A DNA stretch of 55,881 nucleotides from Bacillota bacterium (GCA_023386495.1 JAEWJS010000026.1:1-55881), one strand, 5' to 3'. Positions 40,912 through 49,436 are shown, numbered from the stretch's first letter. The notes: generated by a model from the sequence alone, not told the origin. Numbers and translations: made by a program.

Positions 40912-41814
40912 ATGGAACTCAGACAGTTGTACTACTTCGTAAAAGTAGCTAAGCGGGAGCATGTCACGCGGGCGGCTGAAGAGCTGCACGTCGCGCAATC
41001 GGCGGTCAGCCGGCAGATTCACCAGTTGGAAGAACAGCTCGGCGTGAAGCTGTTCCTGCAGAAGGGGCGTAACCTGCAGCTGACGCCGGTGGGGCAGCTG
41101 TTCCTGAAGCGTGCGGAAACGATCATCGCGGATCTGGAACGGGCGATTATCGAGATCCATGAATTCATCGATCCTGAACGCGGCGAGATCCGCCTCGGTT
41201 TCCCGCACAGCTTGGGCACCCATCTCATCCCGAAGGTCGTAGCCATGTTCCGTAAAGCGCACCCTAACGTTCGTTTTCGGTTCAAGCAAGGGATGTATCC
41301 ATCGCTGATCCAGGATATCGTGAAGGGTGAGGTTGACCTAGCCTTCATCTCGCCGATTCCGGAGAACGAAGAATATATATGCGGCAATGTGGTACTAACC
41401 GAGAAGCTCTACGCGATCCTGCCGCCGGGTCATCAGCTTGCGGAAGCCGGGTCTATCGAGCTTCATCAGCTGAAGGACGAACAGTTCGTCCTGTTCCGGG
41501 AAGGTTACTCGCTCCGGCCGATCGTATGGGATGCCTGTCAGCAGGCAGGCTTCACGCCGAGGATCGCGTTCGAGAGCGAAGAGACGGATACGATTCGCGG
41601 GTTGGTGGCAGCAGGGATGGGCGTTAGCCTGTTACCTGAGATGGCGTTGACGCAGAGCGGGCCGCTGCAGCCTGCGAAGGTGGCCGTCAACAATCCTGAA
41701 GTGACCCGCACGATTGGTTTGATTCATCGCTCGGATGAGAAGCTGCCGCTCGTGGCGAAGGTATTCCATCAGTATTTGCTCGATTATTTCGCGAAGCCCT
41801 ATACGAACGATTGA
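40912..41814 (+). CDS. LysR-family regulator, GltC-like
   Basis: The 300-residue regulator has the LysR winged helix (MELRQLYYFVKVAKREHVTRAAEELHVAQSAVSRQIH is the family start, split by the usual turn) and an effector domain. GFPHSLGTHLIPKV, FVLFREGYSLR and GLVAAGMGVSLLPE closely parallel Bacillus GltC, which activates glutamate synthase genes when glutamate is short. The gltAB genes are not in this window, so the target is open. It is 15 bases after the rhomboid gene and probably cotranscribed. ATG 40912 follows AAGGGGAAGCC. Confidence 0.85.
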   Translation: MELRQLYYFVKVAKREHVTRAAEELHVAQSAVSRQIHQLEEQLGVKLFLQKGRNLQLTPVGQLFLKRAETIIADLERAIIEIHEFIDPERGEIRLGFPHSLGTHLIPKVVAMFRKAHPNVRFRFKQGMYPSLIQDIVKGEVDLAFISPIPENEEYICGNVVLTEKLYAILPPGHQLAEAGSIELHQLKDEQFVLFREGYSLRPIVWDACQQAGFTPRIAFESEETDTIRGLVAAGMGVSLLPEMALTQSGPLQPAKVAVNNPEVTRTIGLIHRSDEKLPLVAKVFHQYLLDYFAKPYTND

Positions 41815-41843
41815 TTGCAACGAGAACGATAGCGATAAAGAGA

Positions 41844-41880
41844 GAAGGCGTCCGCCCCCGGAGGGGTGGACGCCTTCTTC
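41844..41880. terminator. Bidirectional terminator between convergent genes
   Basis: GAAGGCGTCCGCCCC pairs with GGGGTGGACGCCTTC around CGGA, with TTCTTCG after it on the plus strand. Confidence 0.85.
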
Positions 41881-41902
41881 GTCGTGCAGGATGTTCGAGA
41901 TG

Positions 41903-42583
41903 TTATTCGCGGGACGACGTGAAAATCATAATGTACTTGATCAACTCCAGGAGCGAGATCAATGCTGCGGCGACGTACGTCAATGCAGCTGCGTTCAGCA
42001 CTTTGGCGACTCCGCGTTCTTCATCGTTCGTAATGAAGCCCTCCGAGATCATCAGATCTCGTGCACGGCTGCTGGCATTGAATTCGACCGGCAGCGTGAC
42101 GAGCTGAAAGGCGACGACGGCGGAGAAGAAGAGGATGCCGAGTCCGATCAGGTTCGCCGCCGCGAACAGGAAGCCGGCGATGAGCAGGAACGGTGCGATG
42201 CCGGACGTGATGCGTACGAGCGGGAACATCTTGTGCCGCAGCACGAGCATCGGGTAGCTAACGCTATGCTGGATGGCATGACCGACTTCGTGGCAGGCGA
42301 CGGATACGGCTGCGATCGAATTCTCGTAGTAGACCGGCTCCGATAAGCGCACGACGCGGTGGATCGGATCGTAGTGGTCGCTCAGTCTTCCGGGCACCGG
42401 CTCGATCGGCACGTCATGCAGGCCGTTCGAGTCAAGCATCCGGCGCGCTGCCTCGTAGCCGGTCAATCCCTTCGCTGTCGGCACTTCGGCCCAGCGATTG
42501 AATGTCCCCTTTACGCGGAATTGCGCCCAGATCGATACGGCAAATGCGATTAAGATCAGAAAGTCCATTGGATGAAAAAACAT
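41903..42583 (-). CDS. Membrane zinc metallopeptidase (YugP-like)
   Basis: The 226-residue protein belongs to the neutral zinc metallopeptidase family PF04298. It has one N-terminal membrane helix, the zinc motif in SVACHEVGHAIQHS (about residue 98), the distal glutamate in LPVEFNASSRA, and further helices. Members are often next to rhomboid or ammonium genes in no fixed way, and substrates are unknown. ATG 42583 lies 10 bases after GGAGGGG; ATG 42568 is also possible. Confidence 0.9.
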   Translation of the reverse strand: MFFHPMDFLILIAFAVSIWAQFRVKGTFNRWAEVPTAKGLTGYEAARRMLDSNGLHDVPIEPVPGRLSDHYDPIHRVVRLSEPVYYENSIAAVSVACHEVGHAIQHSVSYPMLVLRHKMFPLVRITSGIAPFLLIAGFLFAAANLIGLGILFFSAVVAFQLVTLPVEFNASSRARDLMISEGFITNDEERGVAKVLNAAALTYVAAALISLLELIKYIMIFTSSRE

Positions 42584-42662
42584 GTCTGCGGATCCCCTCC
42601 AGGTAGTTGAATAAGCTCGGCTACAATAGAATACTTCGCGATCACAGTTCGGTCCTTAGTCC

Positions 42663-43100
42663 CTAGATGAGCGGACCTTTGTTAATGAGGAGCATGAGCG
42701 CCTCGATGCAAGCGGCTGTCTGCGGCATCAACCGCTTGTAGACGTTGCGTGCTTGCTGCGGCTTCAGCTTGCCGATGACGGGCTCCAGCTCTTCGACCTC
42801 CCGCTGCAGCTGCTTCAGATGAAGCTGCAGATCGGTCAGCTTACGGTGAACGTGCTCCTCATGCGAAATCTTGCTCCACTGCTCAAGTACGTCCTTGATC
42901 TCGTCCAATGAATATTTGTCCTTCTTCATCTGCTCAATACGTTCGAGCCGCTCCAAGGTTTCATGACTGTACAGGCGGTAGTTCTTGGCAGAGCGGGCAA
43001 TCGGTTCGATTAAGCCGATCTTCGTATAGAAATCGATGGTGCGCGGACTAACCGAAGCTTGCTTCGCGAGCTCGCCGATGCGGAATAACGTCTGATCCAG
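42663..43100 (-). CDS. MerR family regulator with probable CTG start
   Basis: Read from CTG 43100 the frame gives 145 residues. The N-terminal MerR winged helix (FRIGELAKQASVSPRTIDFY, then GLIEP and NYRLYS) is complete, followed by a long coiled coil. A stop codon lies 9 bases upstream of the CTG, and no ATG, GTG or TTG comes before the helix-turn-helix in that frame, so ATG 42956 would cut off the DNA-binding domain. AGGTGA sits 6 bases before the CTG, ideal for initiation. No effector residue, such as cysteine, is seen; the ligand is unknown. It is divergent from amtB but 400 bases away. Confidence 0.75.
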   Translation of the reverse strand: MDQTLFRIGELAKQASVSPRTIDFYTKIGLIEPIARSAKNYRLYSHETLERLERIEQMKKDKYSLDEIKDVLEQWSKISHEEHVHRKLTDLQLHLKQLQREVEELEPVIGKLKPQQARNVYKRLMPQTAACIEALMLLINKGPLI

Positions 43101-43322
43101 GGCGAATCACCTGCCTTTCAATGATCCGTGAGCTAGTTAATCTTATGATAACCATAACGCAACCATACAGTCAAACGTTATGCTTGTGAACGGAAGGAAA
43201 TCGATGTGAGGTTTGACGACATGGTTGAAAGCGTGGTCGGCATACATATAAGGAAGGGCTGAATAGTAGAAGCCGGAATCGCGAATGTTCGGGTTGCAAA
43301 TCGAGCGGTTTAGGTGAATTAG

Positions 43323-43339
43323 TGCAAGAAAACTTAACA
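43323..43339 (+). promoter_or_regulatory. Near-consensus GlnR/TnrA box upstream of amtB
   Basis: TGCAAGAAAACTTAACA fits TGTNAN7TNACA with one mismatch, and has the usual AT-rich middle. It lies about 110 bases upstream of the predicted transcript start. Confidence 0.55.
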
Positions 43340-43407
43340 TTAGTACATAGACTCTGTTGTAATGTTAGATTTTTAGCGGTTTTTTTCGGGAAACCGATGC
43401 AAAACTA

Positions 43408-43436
43408 TTGTCAAACATTTGATCTCTGTCTATAAT
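43408..43436 (+). promoter_or_regulatory. Promoter of amtB
   Basis: TTGTCA (43408-43413), 17 bases, TATAAT (43431-43436), giving a transcript start near 43443. Confidence 0.75.
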
Positions 43437-43457
43437 GGCAATAAGTCTTTCGTTAGA

Positions 43458-43474
43458 TGTCATAAAACATTACA
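43458..43474 (+). promoter_or_regulatory. GlnR/TnrA box in the amtB leader
   Basis: TGTCATAAAACATTACA fits TGTNAN7TNACA exactly. It lies just after the predicted transcript start, where a bound GlnR would block transcription under nitrogen excess. Confidence 0.7.
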
Positions 43475-43497
43475 TTAAACTGCAGGGAGTGGTCGTT

Positions 43498-44856
43498 GTG
43501 GTCAAGAAAAGTTTACTCGGTATTGGTGCATTGCTGTGCATGTTCCCGGCGATGGCCTTCGCGGATGCCCCGTCCGCAGGAATGCTCAACATGGGACTAA
43601 ACACGTTGTGGGTACTGCTCGCTGGTGTTCTGGTCCTCCTGATGCAAGGCGGCTTCATTCTGCTCGAGACCGGATCGACTCGCATGAAGAACGCCGGCCA
43701 CGTAGCCGGTAAGACGATCTTCACGATGGGCCTCGCTTCGCTCATCTATTGGGCATTCGGCTATGGCATCGCATTCGGGACGGAAGGCAACAACTTCTTC
43801 GGACTCGGCGACTTCTTCTACAGCCCGCCGCTGGCCGGGACGGAGACGGACGGATTCGCATCCGCTGCATTCTTCGTGTTCCAGTGCATGTTCGTTACGA
43901 TCTCGCTGTCGATTGCATGGGGCGGATTCGCGGAACGCGCTAAGCTGTCCTCCTATCTGATCTTTACGATCTTCTTCGCGGCTATTATCTATCCGGTCGT
44001 CGCGCACTGGATCTGGGGCGGCGGGTTCCTTGCTCAAGACGGCGCGCAAGACTTTGCAGGCTCCACGGTCGTTCACTTGACCGGCGCCTTGGCAGCCTTC
44101 GCGGCCACCGTATTGTTGAAGCCGCGGATCGGCAAATTTAACAAAGACGGCTCTTCGAATGAAATTCTGGGTCATAACCAAGTCTATACGGCGCTGTCCG
44201 TACTGCTTCTGTGGGTAGGCTGGTTCGGCTTCAACGCAGGCAGCTCGCTCAGCGTAGGCGACGGGTTCTTCGGGTTCGTGGCATTCAATACGCAGCTCGG
44301 CGCGGCAGCAGGCGCGGTAGCAGCACTCTTGATTTCTTGGGCAGTGCTCGGCAAAGCTGACATTACGACGATGCTGAACGGCGCGCTGGCCGGTCTGGTT
44401 GCCATCACGGCATCTTGTGCATTCGTTGATCCTTGGGCGGCTGTCGTAATCGGTCTGATCGCAGGCGTACTCGTATTCTTCAGTGCCAAGTTCTTCGAGA
44501 AAATCAAAGTCGACGATCCGATCTACGCATTGTCTGTACACGGTATTGCAGGGATCTGGGGCACGCTGGCGAATGGTATCTTTGCAACGGAAGAACTGGC
44601 AACCAAAGTCGGCGTAGGCCAAGGCGGCCTGATCGATACGGGCAGCTGGCATCAGCTGTGGGTTCAATTCGAATCCGTCGTCATCGCTGGCGCATTTGTT
44701 CTGGCGGCATCCTTCCTAATCTTGGGGATCATGAAGGCTGTCATGGGCTTCCGCGTTACGGAAGAGCAAGAGATCATCGGTCTCGACCTCAGCGAACACG
44801 GCAACTACGGCTACCCGGAGCAAATGAAAAAAGCACAACAAAACCTGCAAGGCTAA
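43498..44856 (+). CDS. amtB: Ammonium transporter (Amt)
   Basis: A trimeric channel for ammonium/ammonia uptake. The 452-residue protein begins with a signal peptide (VKKSLLGIGALLCMFPAMAFA) and has eleven membrane segments. Family marks include QGGFILLETGSTRMKN, FFVFQCMFVTISLSI, VHLTGALAAF and the twin-His channel histidines (VVHLTG and SVHGIAGIWGT). The start is GTG 43498, 8 bases after GGGAG; the frame open from 43435 has no better start. The GlnR box in the leader points to nitrogen control. No PII gene (glnK) follows; instead a GlnD-like nucleotidyltransferase is found 191 bases on. Confidence 0.93.
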   Translation: MVKKSLLGIGALLCMFPAMAFADAPSAGMLNMGLNTLWVLLAGVLVLLMQGGFILLETGSTRMKNAGHVAGKTIFTMGLASLIYWAFGYGIAFGTEGNNFFGLGDFFYSPPLAGTETDGFASAAFFVFQCMFVTISLSIAWGGFAERAKLSSYLIFTIFFAAIIYPVVAHWIWGGGFLAQDGAQDFAGSTVVHLTGALAAFAATVLLKPRIGKFNKDGSSNEILGHNQVYTALSVLLLWVGWFGFNAGSSLSVGDGFFGFVAFNTQLGAAAGAVAALLISWAVLGKADITTMLNGALAGLVAITASCAFVDPWAAVVIGLIAGVLVFFSAKFFEKIKVDDPIYALSVHGIAGIWGTLANGIFATEELATKVGVGQGGLIDTGSWHQLWVQFESVVIAGAFVLAASFLILGIMKAVMGFRVTEEQEIIGLDLSEHGNYGYPEQMKKAQQNLQG

Positions 44857-44880
44857 GCCGATCAACATTAGTTTATTAAC

Positions 44881-45031
44881 GACCAATTGTCAGCGCCGAG
44901 AAGGTTGGACGATAGTAGAGAATGAGGAGCGCAGTGTAGATGAAGCTACATGAGCACCGGAATTCTCGCTAGCGTTCAAGATTCGATGCCGAATAAGCTC
45001 CGAAGCATCCGCTTCGCGATCACAATTGGTC
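44881..45031 (+). ncRNA. Possible structured RNA between amtB and nucleotidyltransferase
   Basis: GACCAATTGT (44881-44890) pairs perfectly with ACAATTGGTC (45022-45031), closing about 130 bases. Within it are GAGAAT/ATTCTC (44918/44962) around TGTAG/CTACA, and AGCG/CGCT with GATGC/GCATC (44971-45013): a three-way junction. The closing stem ends 5 bases before the AGGGGGAGAGGGG ribosome site of the next gene. I match it to no known riboswitch. Confidence 0.45.
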
Positions 45032-45047
45032 CCAGGGGGAGAGGGGC

Positions 45048-46121
45048 ATGGGGGATCCGGTATTGGCGAGACTTTTCCTGCAGATCGGGGAGACCGACAG
45101 CATTGAAGAGCTGCGCAGCCTACGGGATCAATCGGGAACATACCTGGAGTCGCTCTCCTTCCTGCACACGCCTGAACAATTCAATCACGATCTGAACGAG
45201 GTGCACGACGCGCTGATCCGGCGCGCCGTGCAGATCGCAGAGCACACGCTGGCACGGGTGGGGATGGGTTCTCCCCCCGTGCCTTACGCGTATCTATTGT
45301 TCGGGAGCGGCGGCAGGCGGGAGCAGACGCTATCCAGCGATCAAGACAGCGGTTTATTGTACGATGACCCGGCGCCGGGTGTGGATAGCGAAGCGGTGAA
45401 GGCGTATTTTGCTGCGCTGGCGCAGCAGATCGTAGCGTCGCTTCAATCGATCGGTTATCCGCCTTGCGAAGGGGAAGTCATCAGCACGAACCCGGAATGG
45501 TGCGATTCCATATCCGGTTGGCGCGCCAAGCTGGATCGGTGGTTTCAGGAGGCGCATTGGGAGGTTGTTCGTTACTTGCTCATCGTGGCGGACGGCCGGA
45601 TCGTCCATGGTGACGATGCGTTAGCCGATCGGCTGTACGACCATTACTATCAGGATGCCTTGGACAATCCGATTATCGTTAGGCGCATGCTGGACAATAC
45701 GATGCGGCACAAAGTGCTGATCGGCGTGTTCGGTCAGCTGCTCCGCGAGCGATATGGGGAAGAATCCGGCAGCCTAGACATCAAGTATGGGGCGTACATT
45801 CCGATGGTGAACGCGATTCGGCTGTTGTCGATTCAATCCGGCATACGCGCATCGTCGACATTCGACCGGCTTCATGCGCTCGCCGCGAGCGGCCGGCTCT
45901 CGCCTTCGGAGGCGGAAGAATACAGGGAAGCGTTCCGGTTCATTCTGGGATTGCGCTCGATGATTACAGGTCGGCTGGTGGATGGCATGTATGCCAACAA
46001 CGGCAAGCTCGCAAGCGGTCAGTTGACGCCTGTCGTGAAGCGGCAGCTTAGGCAGGTGCTGCGGATTGGGCAGAAGCTGCAGCGCAGCGTATATCGGCAG
46101 ACCATAGGGAAGCTAAGGTAA
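45048..46121 (+). CDS. DUF294 GlnD-like nucleotidyltransferase
   Basis: The 357-residue protein has the DUF294 nucleotidyltransferase core LLFGSGGRREQTLSSDQDSG (about residues 82-101), where GSGGR and the DxD aspartates match GlnD-type enzymes, and a C-terminal helical DUF294_C domain. In other bacteria these proteins often carry CBS domains and pair with a DnaQ-type exonuclease. The usual CBS part is missing here. GlnD uridylylates PII proteins; that link is inference from placement after amtB. ATG 45048 follows AGGGGGAGAGGGGC. The exonuclease gene starts 16 bases after its stop. Confidence 0.85.
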   Translation: MGDPVLARLFLQIGETDSIEELRSLRDQSGTYLESLSFLHTPEQFNHDLNEVHDALIRRAVQIAEHTLARVGMGSPPVPYAYLLFGSGGRREQTLSSDQDSGLLYDDPAPGVDSEAVKAYFAALAQQIVASLQSIGYPPCEGEVISTNPEWCDSISGWRAKLDRWFQEAHWEVVRYLLIVADGRIVHGDDALADRLYDHYYQDALDNPIIVRRMLDNTMRHKVLIGVFGQLLRERYGEESGSLDIKYGAYIPMVNAIRLLSIQSGIRASSTFDRLHALAASGRLSPSEAEEYREAFRFILGLRSMITGRLVDGMYANNGKLASGQLTPVVKRQLRQVLRIGQKLQRSVYRQTIGKLR

Positions 46122-46137
46122 GGCGGAGGGGAGTGCA

Positions 46138-46872
46138 ATGAAGGAACAGAAGGGTGTCGGCCGCGCGTGGCATCTGTACAAGGTCGGCGGCATCACGCCG
46201 GCCATCGCGTCGATGCTTGGTGCGCAGAATGCGCAGCAGATGGCTTTCATTCGGTCCATGACGAGAGATCAACGGAAGCAATCGCCCCTCGATCAGCCGC
46301 TGAAGGAATTGGAGACGGCCGTCTTCGACCTGGAGACGACCGGCTTTTATCCGAACAACGGCGACGAGATCCTATCCGTCGGCTGCGTCCTTATGCGCGG
46401 CGACGTCATCCTGGAGAAGTCGCGATACTACAGTCTAGTCAATCCGAAGCGCAAGGTGCCGCGCCACATTACGGAGCTGACCGGCATCACGAATCAGATG
46501 GCGGAGGACGCGCCTAACCTGATGCAAGTGCTGCATGATTTCATGGAATTCGTAGGGAAGCGAGTGCTGATCGCGCATGGCTCCGGGCATGACAAGCAAT
46601 TTCTCAATACCGCGTTATGGCGGACTTCGAAGGTGAATCTTACGCATCGCGTATTGGATACGATGATGGTGGCCAAGTGGCTGGAGCCCAAGCGGGACAG
46701 CTACGGCTTAGACGAATTATTGATGAGCAGCGGCATACCGATCACGCAGCGCCATCATGCGCTGGAAGATTCGATCATGACGGCACAGCTGTGGCAGAAG
46801 TTCATGGGAATCATTCAAGCGCGCAACATTACGACGTTAGGTGACCTGTATGCTTACCTGAGCAAACATTGA
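46138..46872 (+). CDS. DnaQ-type 3'-5' exonuclease domain protein
   Basis: A 244-residue DEDDh exonuclease. Its sites are FDLETTGFYPNNGDEI (Exo I), AHGSGHDKQFL (Exo II Asp) and HHALEDSIMTAQLW (Exo III His and Asp). An N-terminal extension of about 60 residues (MKEQKGVGRAWHLY) is helical. It could proofread DNA or degrade RNA; the DUF294 pairing is recurrent in bacteria but not explained. ATG 46138 follows GGCGGAGGGGAGTGCA. Its 3' end overlaps the convergent JAMM gene by 36 bases. Confidence 0.9.
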   Translation: MKEQKGVGRAWHLYKVGGITPAIASMLGAQNAQQMAFIRSMTRDQRKQSPLDQPLKELETAVFDLETTGFYPNNGDEILSVGCVLMRGDVILEKSRYYSLVNPKRKVPRHITELTGITNQMAEDAPNLMQVLHDFMEFVGKRVLIAHGSGHDKQFLNTALWRTSKVNLTHRVLDTMMVAKWLEPKRDSYGLDELLMSSGIPITQRHHALEDSIMTAQLWQKFMGIIQARNITTLGDLYAYLSKH

Positions 46873-47340
46873 CGAGCCGTCCGAGCGTAAGCTCCGCCGA
46901 TAGGCGCGGCAAGCCGGCTGCTCGGCGTTCCCCCATACAGAGACGATCCAATAGGTGAACGGACCATGTCCGCTTAACTCCAGCCAGCCGGATTCATCGC
47001 TTGGCGAAGGGATCGGAGAAGCATTCGGATGCGAATGGAAGAAACCGACAATCGATTGTCGGTTTTTTTGCGCTGCGTAATACGTCATGATCCAGTCGTT
47101 AGGGTGAAAGCGGAATGCAAGCGTCGGACTCGCAGCGACGTTACGAATCGGCAGCACGCCGTCAATGGCGCCATGCGGCGCATCGGATTGATCGGCAGTG
47201 AGGACGCCGCATGCTTCATCCGGCAACTTGGCTTCACACAATGCCAGTAACCGGGCATAGGCGGCGGCCGTGATTATAGCTGTTGGAACGTGATCGTGAT
47301 CTGGCTTTCTATCCTTTAAGCATTCTCCAGTGCTGTTCAT
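46837..47340 (-). CDS. JAMM/Mov34 metallopeptidase-like protein
   Basis: The 167-residue protein has the JAMM zinc motif: upstream Glu in DEACGVL (about residue 40) and HSHPNASPIPSPSDESGW (His-x-His, Ser and Asp). Bacterial JAMM enzymes trim ubiquitin-like or sulphur-carrier proteins, or act on peptides; no carrier-protein gene is next to it. ATG 47340 lies 10 bases after GGGGAG and gives a compact domain; earlier ATGs at 47376 and 47382 are directly by a TATAAT and lack a site. It overlaps the exonuclease gene tail to tail. Confidence 0.8.
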   Translation of the reverse strand: MNSTGECLKDRKPDHDHVPTAIITAAAYARLLALCEAKLPDEACGVLTADQSDAPHGAIDGVLPIRNVAASPTLAFRFHPNDWIMTYYAAQKNRQSIVGFFHSHPNASPIPSPSDESGWLELSGHGPFTYWIVSVWGNAEQPACRAYRRSLRSDGSSMFAQVSIQVT

Positions 47341-47427
47341 TGCGTATCGGCTCCCCATTACCATCTGCGGATTCATGATCATGCTTCTATTATAATATAC
47401 GCGCTGTAGGCGGGGTAGAGCGGCGAA

Positions 47428-48771
47428 CTACTGCGGCTGATCGCCGGCCTTGGGAGGCGGCTTGATCATGAAGAAGGCGAACGCCAAGGCTGCAGCTGAC
47501 AAGACTGCGACTGTCGTGAATAAAATTTCAATCGAGATGCCGACCAGCCAGCCGAAAATCGGAGGTCCGAACGCCACGCCGAGAAATCGCAAGCTGCTGT
47601 AGAGCGACGTAATCATGCCGCGATGCGCGCGATCGACGGCACCGGTAATAAGCGTGTTCAAGCAAGGGAGCAGCAGTCCGGTGCCAACCGAGCTAAGCGT
47701 GAGAAGACCGAGCAATACATAGAGATTGCCATGCAGCCAGATGGAAAGGGTAAGGGAGCCCACCATCAGCAGCAATCCGACATTCATCAGGATGCGCATT
47801 AGCTTCCCGTTGTTCTTGATGACGCGGCCGGTCGTGTAGGCCGTGATGACAAGTCCTAACAGCGGAATCGCGAGTATGCCGCCCTTGGCTACGCCATCGA
47901 TGTTATATGGCGGCTTCTCGAGCATGTCAGACAGGAAGAATAAAACGCCGAATAGATTGAATAGACCCAGCGAACCCGTAATAAAAGCGGGTATCAGCCA
48001 CTTGCCCTGCTTGCGGAAGATCGTCCCGATATTGCGGATATAGACCCCGAGCTTCGGGTGGGCGCGCTTGCCCTTCGGTTCCTTGATCAGGAACATCATC
48101 GCGAGCAGCGAAAGGGCGCAGAATACCGGGAATGCAAAGAAGGGAGCGTACCAGACGATCAGCGCGAACAGCGATCCAAGGATCGGACTGATCACTTTAC
48201 CGGTGCCGTTCGAGGCTTCGATCATGCCGAGCGCTTCACTTTCTGCGCCGTCCTTGTACAGATCGCCGACAAGCGCCATTGCGATAGGAGCCGTACCGGC
48301 AGCGCCAAGCCCCTGCAGGGCGCGCGAGCCGATGAGCAGTGGGTAGTTCTCCCATACGGCCGCGAAGCCTGCAAGGACGCCTGCTGCGCCGTATACGGCC
48401 AATGACGGCAGGATGATGGCTTTCCGTGAGAAGCGGTCGGACAAATAACCGGCAATCGGAATGAACAGCCCTGCCGTGACCGAGAAGAGCGTAATGACCA
48501 GACTGGATTGGAAGCCGCTGACGCCGAGCCGCTCTTCGACATCGGGCAGGATCGGGACGAGCATCGAATTGCCGAGAACCATGACTAACGGTACGGTTGC
48601 AAGCGCGATGTACTCGATCCACTTGGACTTGCGGCCCTCCGCGTTTCCTGTCTCCTTCTTGTCCTTCTTGTCATTCTCATGCGAGCCTCCCCCGATCTGG
48701 GAGAACGTTCGCGGCCGCGAACCGCCGAATCCGCCGGCGCTTTTCCACCCAGGCTTCGCTTTCTGCATCAT
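47428..48771 (-). CDS. MFS transporter, drug:H+ antiporter type
   Basis: A 447-residue carrier with a 50-residue, Gly- and Lys-rich cytosolic tail and twelve membrane segments. Motif A is AGYLSDRFSRKAII; motif C-like GGSHEND is absent but GSRALQGLGAAGTAPIAMAL fits the multidrug-efflux branch (for instance Bacillus Blt-, Tet-like carriers). Substrate unknown. ATG 48771 follows GGAGG by 6 bases, with a second ATG directly after it. Divergent from the thioredoxin-like gene. Confidence 0.85.
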   Translation of the reverse strand: MMQKAKPGWKSAGGFGGSRPRTFSQIGGGSHENDKKDKKETGNAEGRKSKWIEYIALATVPLVMVLGNSMLVPILPDVEERLGVSGFQSSLVITLFSVTAGLFIPIAGYLSDRFSRKAIILPSLAVYGAAGVLAGFAAVWENYPLLIGSRALQGLGAAGTAPIAMALVGDLYKDGAESEALGMIEASNGTGKVISPILGSLFALIVWYAPFFAFPVFCALSLLAMMFLIKEPKGKRAHPKLGVYIRNIGTIFRKQGKWLIPAFITGSLGLFNLFGVLFFLSDMLEKPPYNIDGVAKGGILAIPLLGLVITAYTTGRVIKNNGKLMRILMNVGLLLMVGSLTLSIWLHGNLYVLLGLLTLSSVGTGLLLPCLNTLITGAVDRAHRGMITSLYSSLRFLGVAFGPPIFGWLVGISIEILFTTVAVLSAAALAFAFFMIKPPPKAGDQPQ

Positions 48772-48887
48772 TATCGTCCTCCGCATCCTGTTATCGATTC
48801 TGCTCGGATGCTATTGTTCCCCCTGTGTTGATTGGTCATTCCGGGGCATGATAAGATGTGAACAAGGAATAGGAAGGAAGGACGAGC

Positions 48888-49427
48888 ATGCGAAAAAGCT
48901 GGGCGATGCTGCTGATTATAGCCATCCTCACTGGATTGGCTTATTACCAACATACGAACCGCAAAGACGATCCCGCGCTGCACGCTGCGGCTCTTGAAGA
49001 AGCGAGCCCTAAGAAAGGTTATCGTGCACCGAGCTTTGAGCTGCCGGATCTTAACGATCGGACTGTAACGTTCGGCGGCGGCGCGGAGCAGCTCACGATG
49101 ATTAATTTTTGGGCGTCCTGGTGCGGCCCTTGCGTGATGGAGGCGCCTGATCTCCAAGCGCTGCATGAGCGCTACGGCGACCGGCTGCTGCTGTTAGGCG
49201 TGAATGCGACGCATTATGACCGTGAGCGGGAAGCGCGCCAATTCGTAGACGAATATGAGCTGACATTCCCGATTCTGATGGATCGGGAGGGGAGCGTGAC
49301 CGATGTGTACAAGATCGCCCAATTTCCGACGACGCTGCTGGTTGACCGCCATGGCGTCGTACGCGAGCGGATTACGGGCGTCATCCCGAAGGTCAAGTGG
49401 GAAGCGATCATCGATCGATGGCTCTGA
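48888..49427 (+). CDS. TlpA/ResA-like membrane thioredoxin
   Basis: A 179-residue protein with an N-terminal membrane anchor (AMLLIIAILTGLAYY) and an outer thioredoxin-fold domain with INFWASWCGPCVMEAPDLQ; the CGPC pair is the active site, and FPTTLLVDRHG holds the cis-Pro. ResA-type proteins reduce apocytochrome c outside the membrane. ATG 48888 follows AGGAAGGACGAGC. No cytochrome genes are near, so the target is unknown. Confidence 0.88.
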   Translation: MRKSWAMLLIIAILTGLAYYQHTNRKDDPALHAAALEEASPKKGYRAPSFELPDLNDRTVTFGGGAEQLTMINFWASWCGPCVMEAPDLQALHERYGDRLLLLGVNATHYDREREARQFVDEYELTFPILMDREGSVTDVYKIAQFPTTLLVDRHGVVRERITGVIPKVKWEAIIDRWL

Positions 49428-49436
49428 GCATGGACA

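Noticed and set aside
43597..44667. 356-residue open frame opposite amtB
   Set aside because: Antisense shadow with no recognisable fold; amtB is complete on the plus strand.
44881..45031. T-box leader as an explanation of the RNA after amtB
   Set aside because: There is no T-box sequence (TGGNACCGCG), no terminator, and the next gene is not an amino-acid or tRNA synthetase gene.
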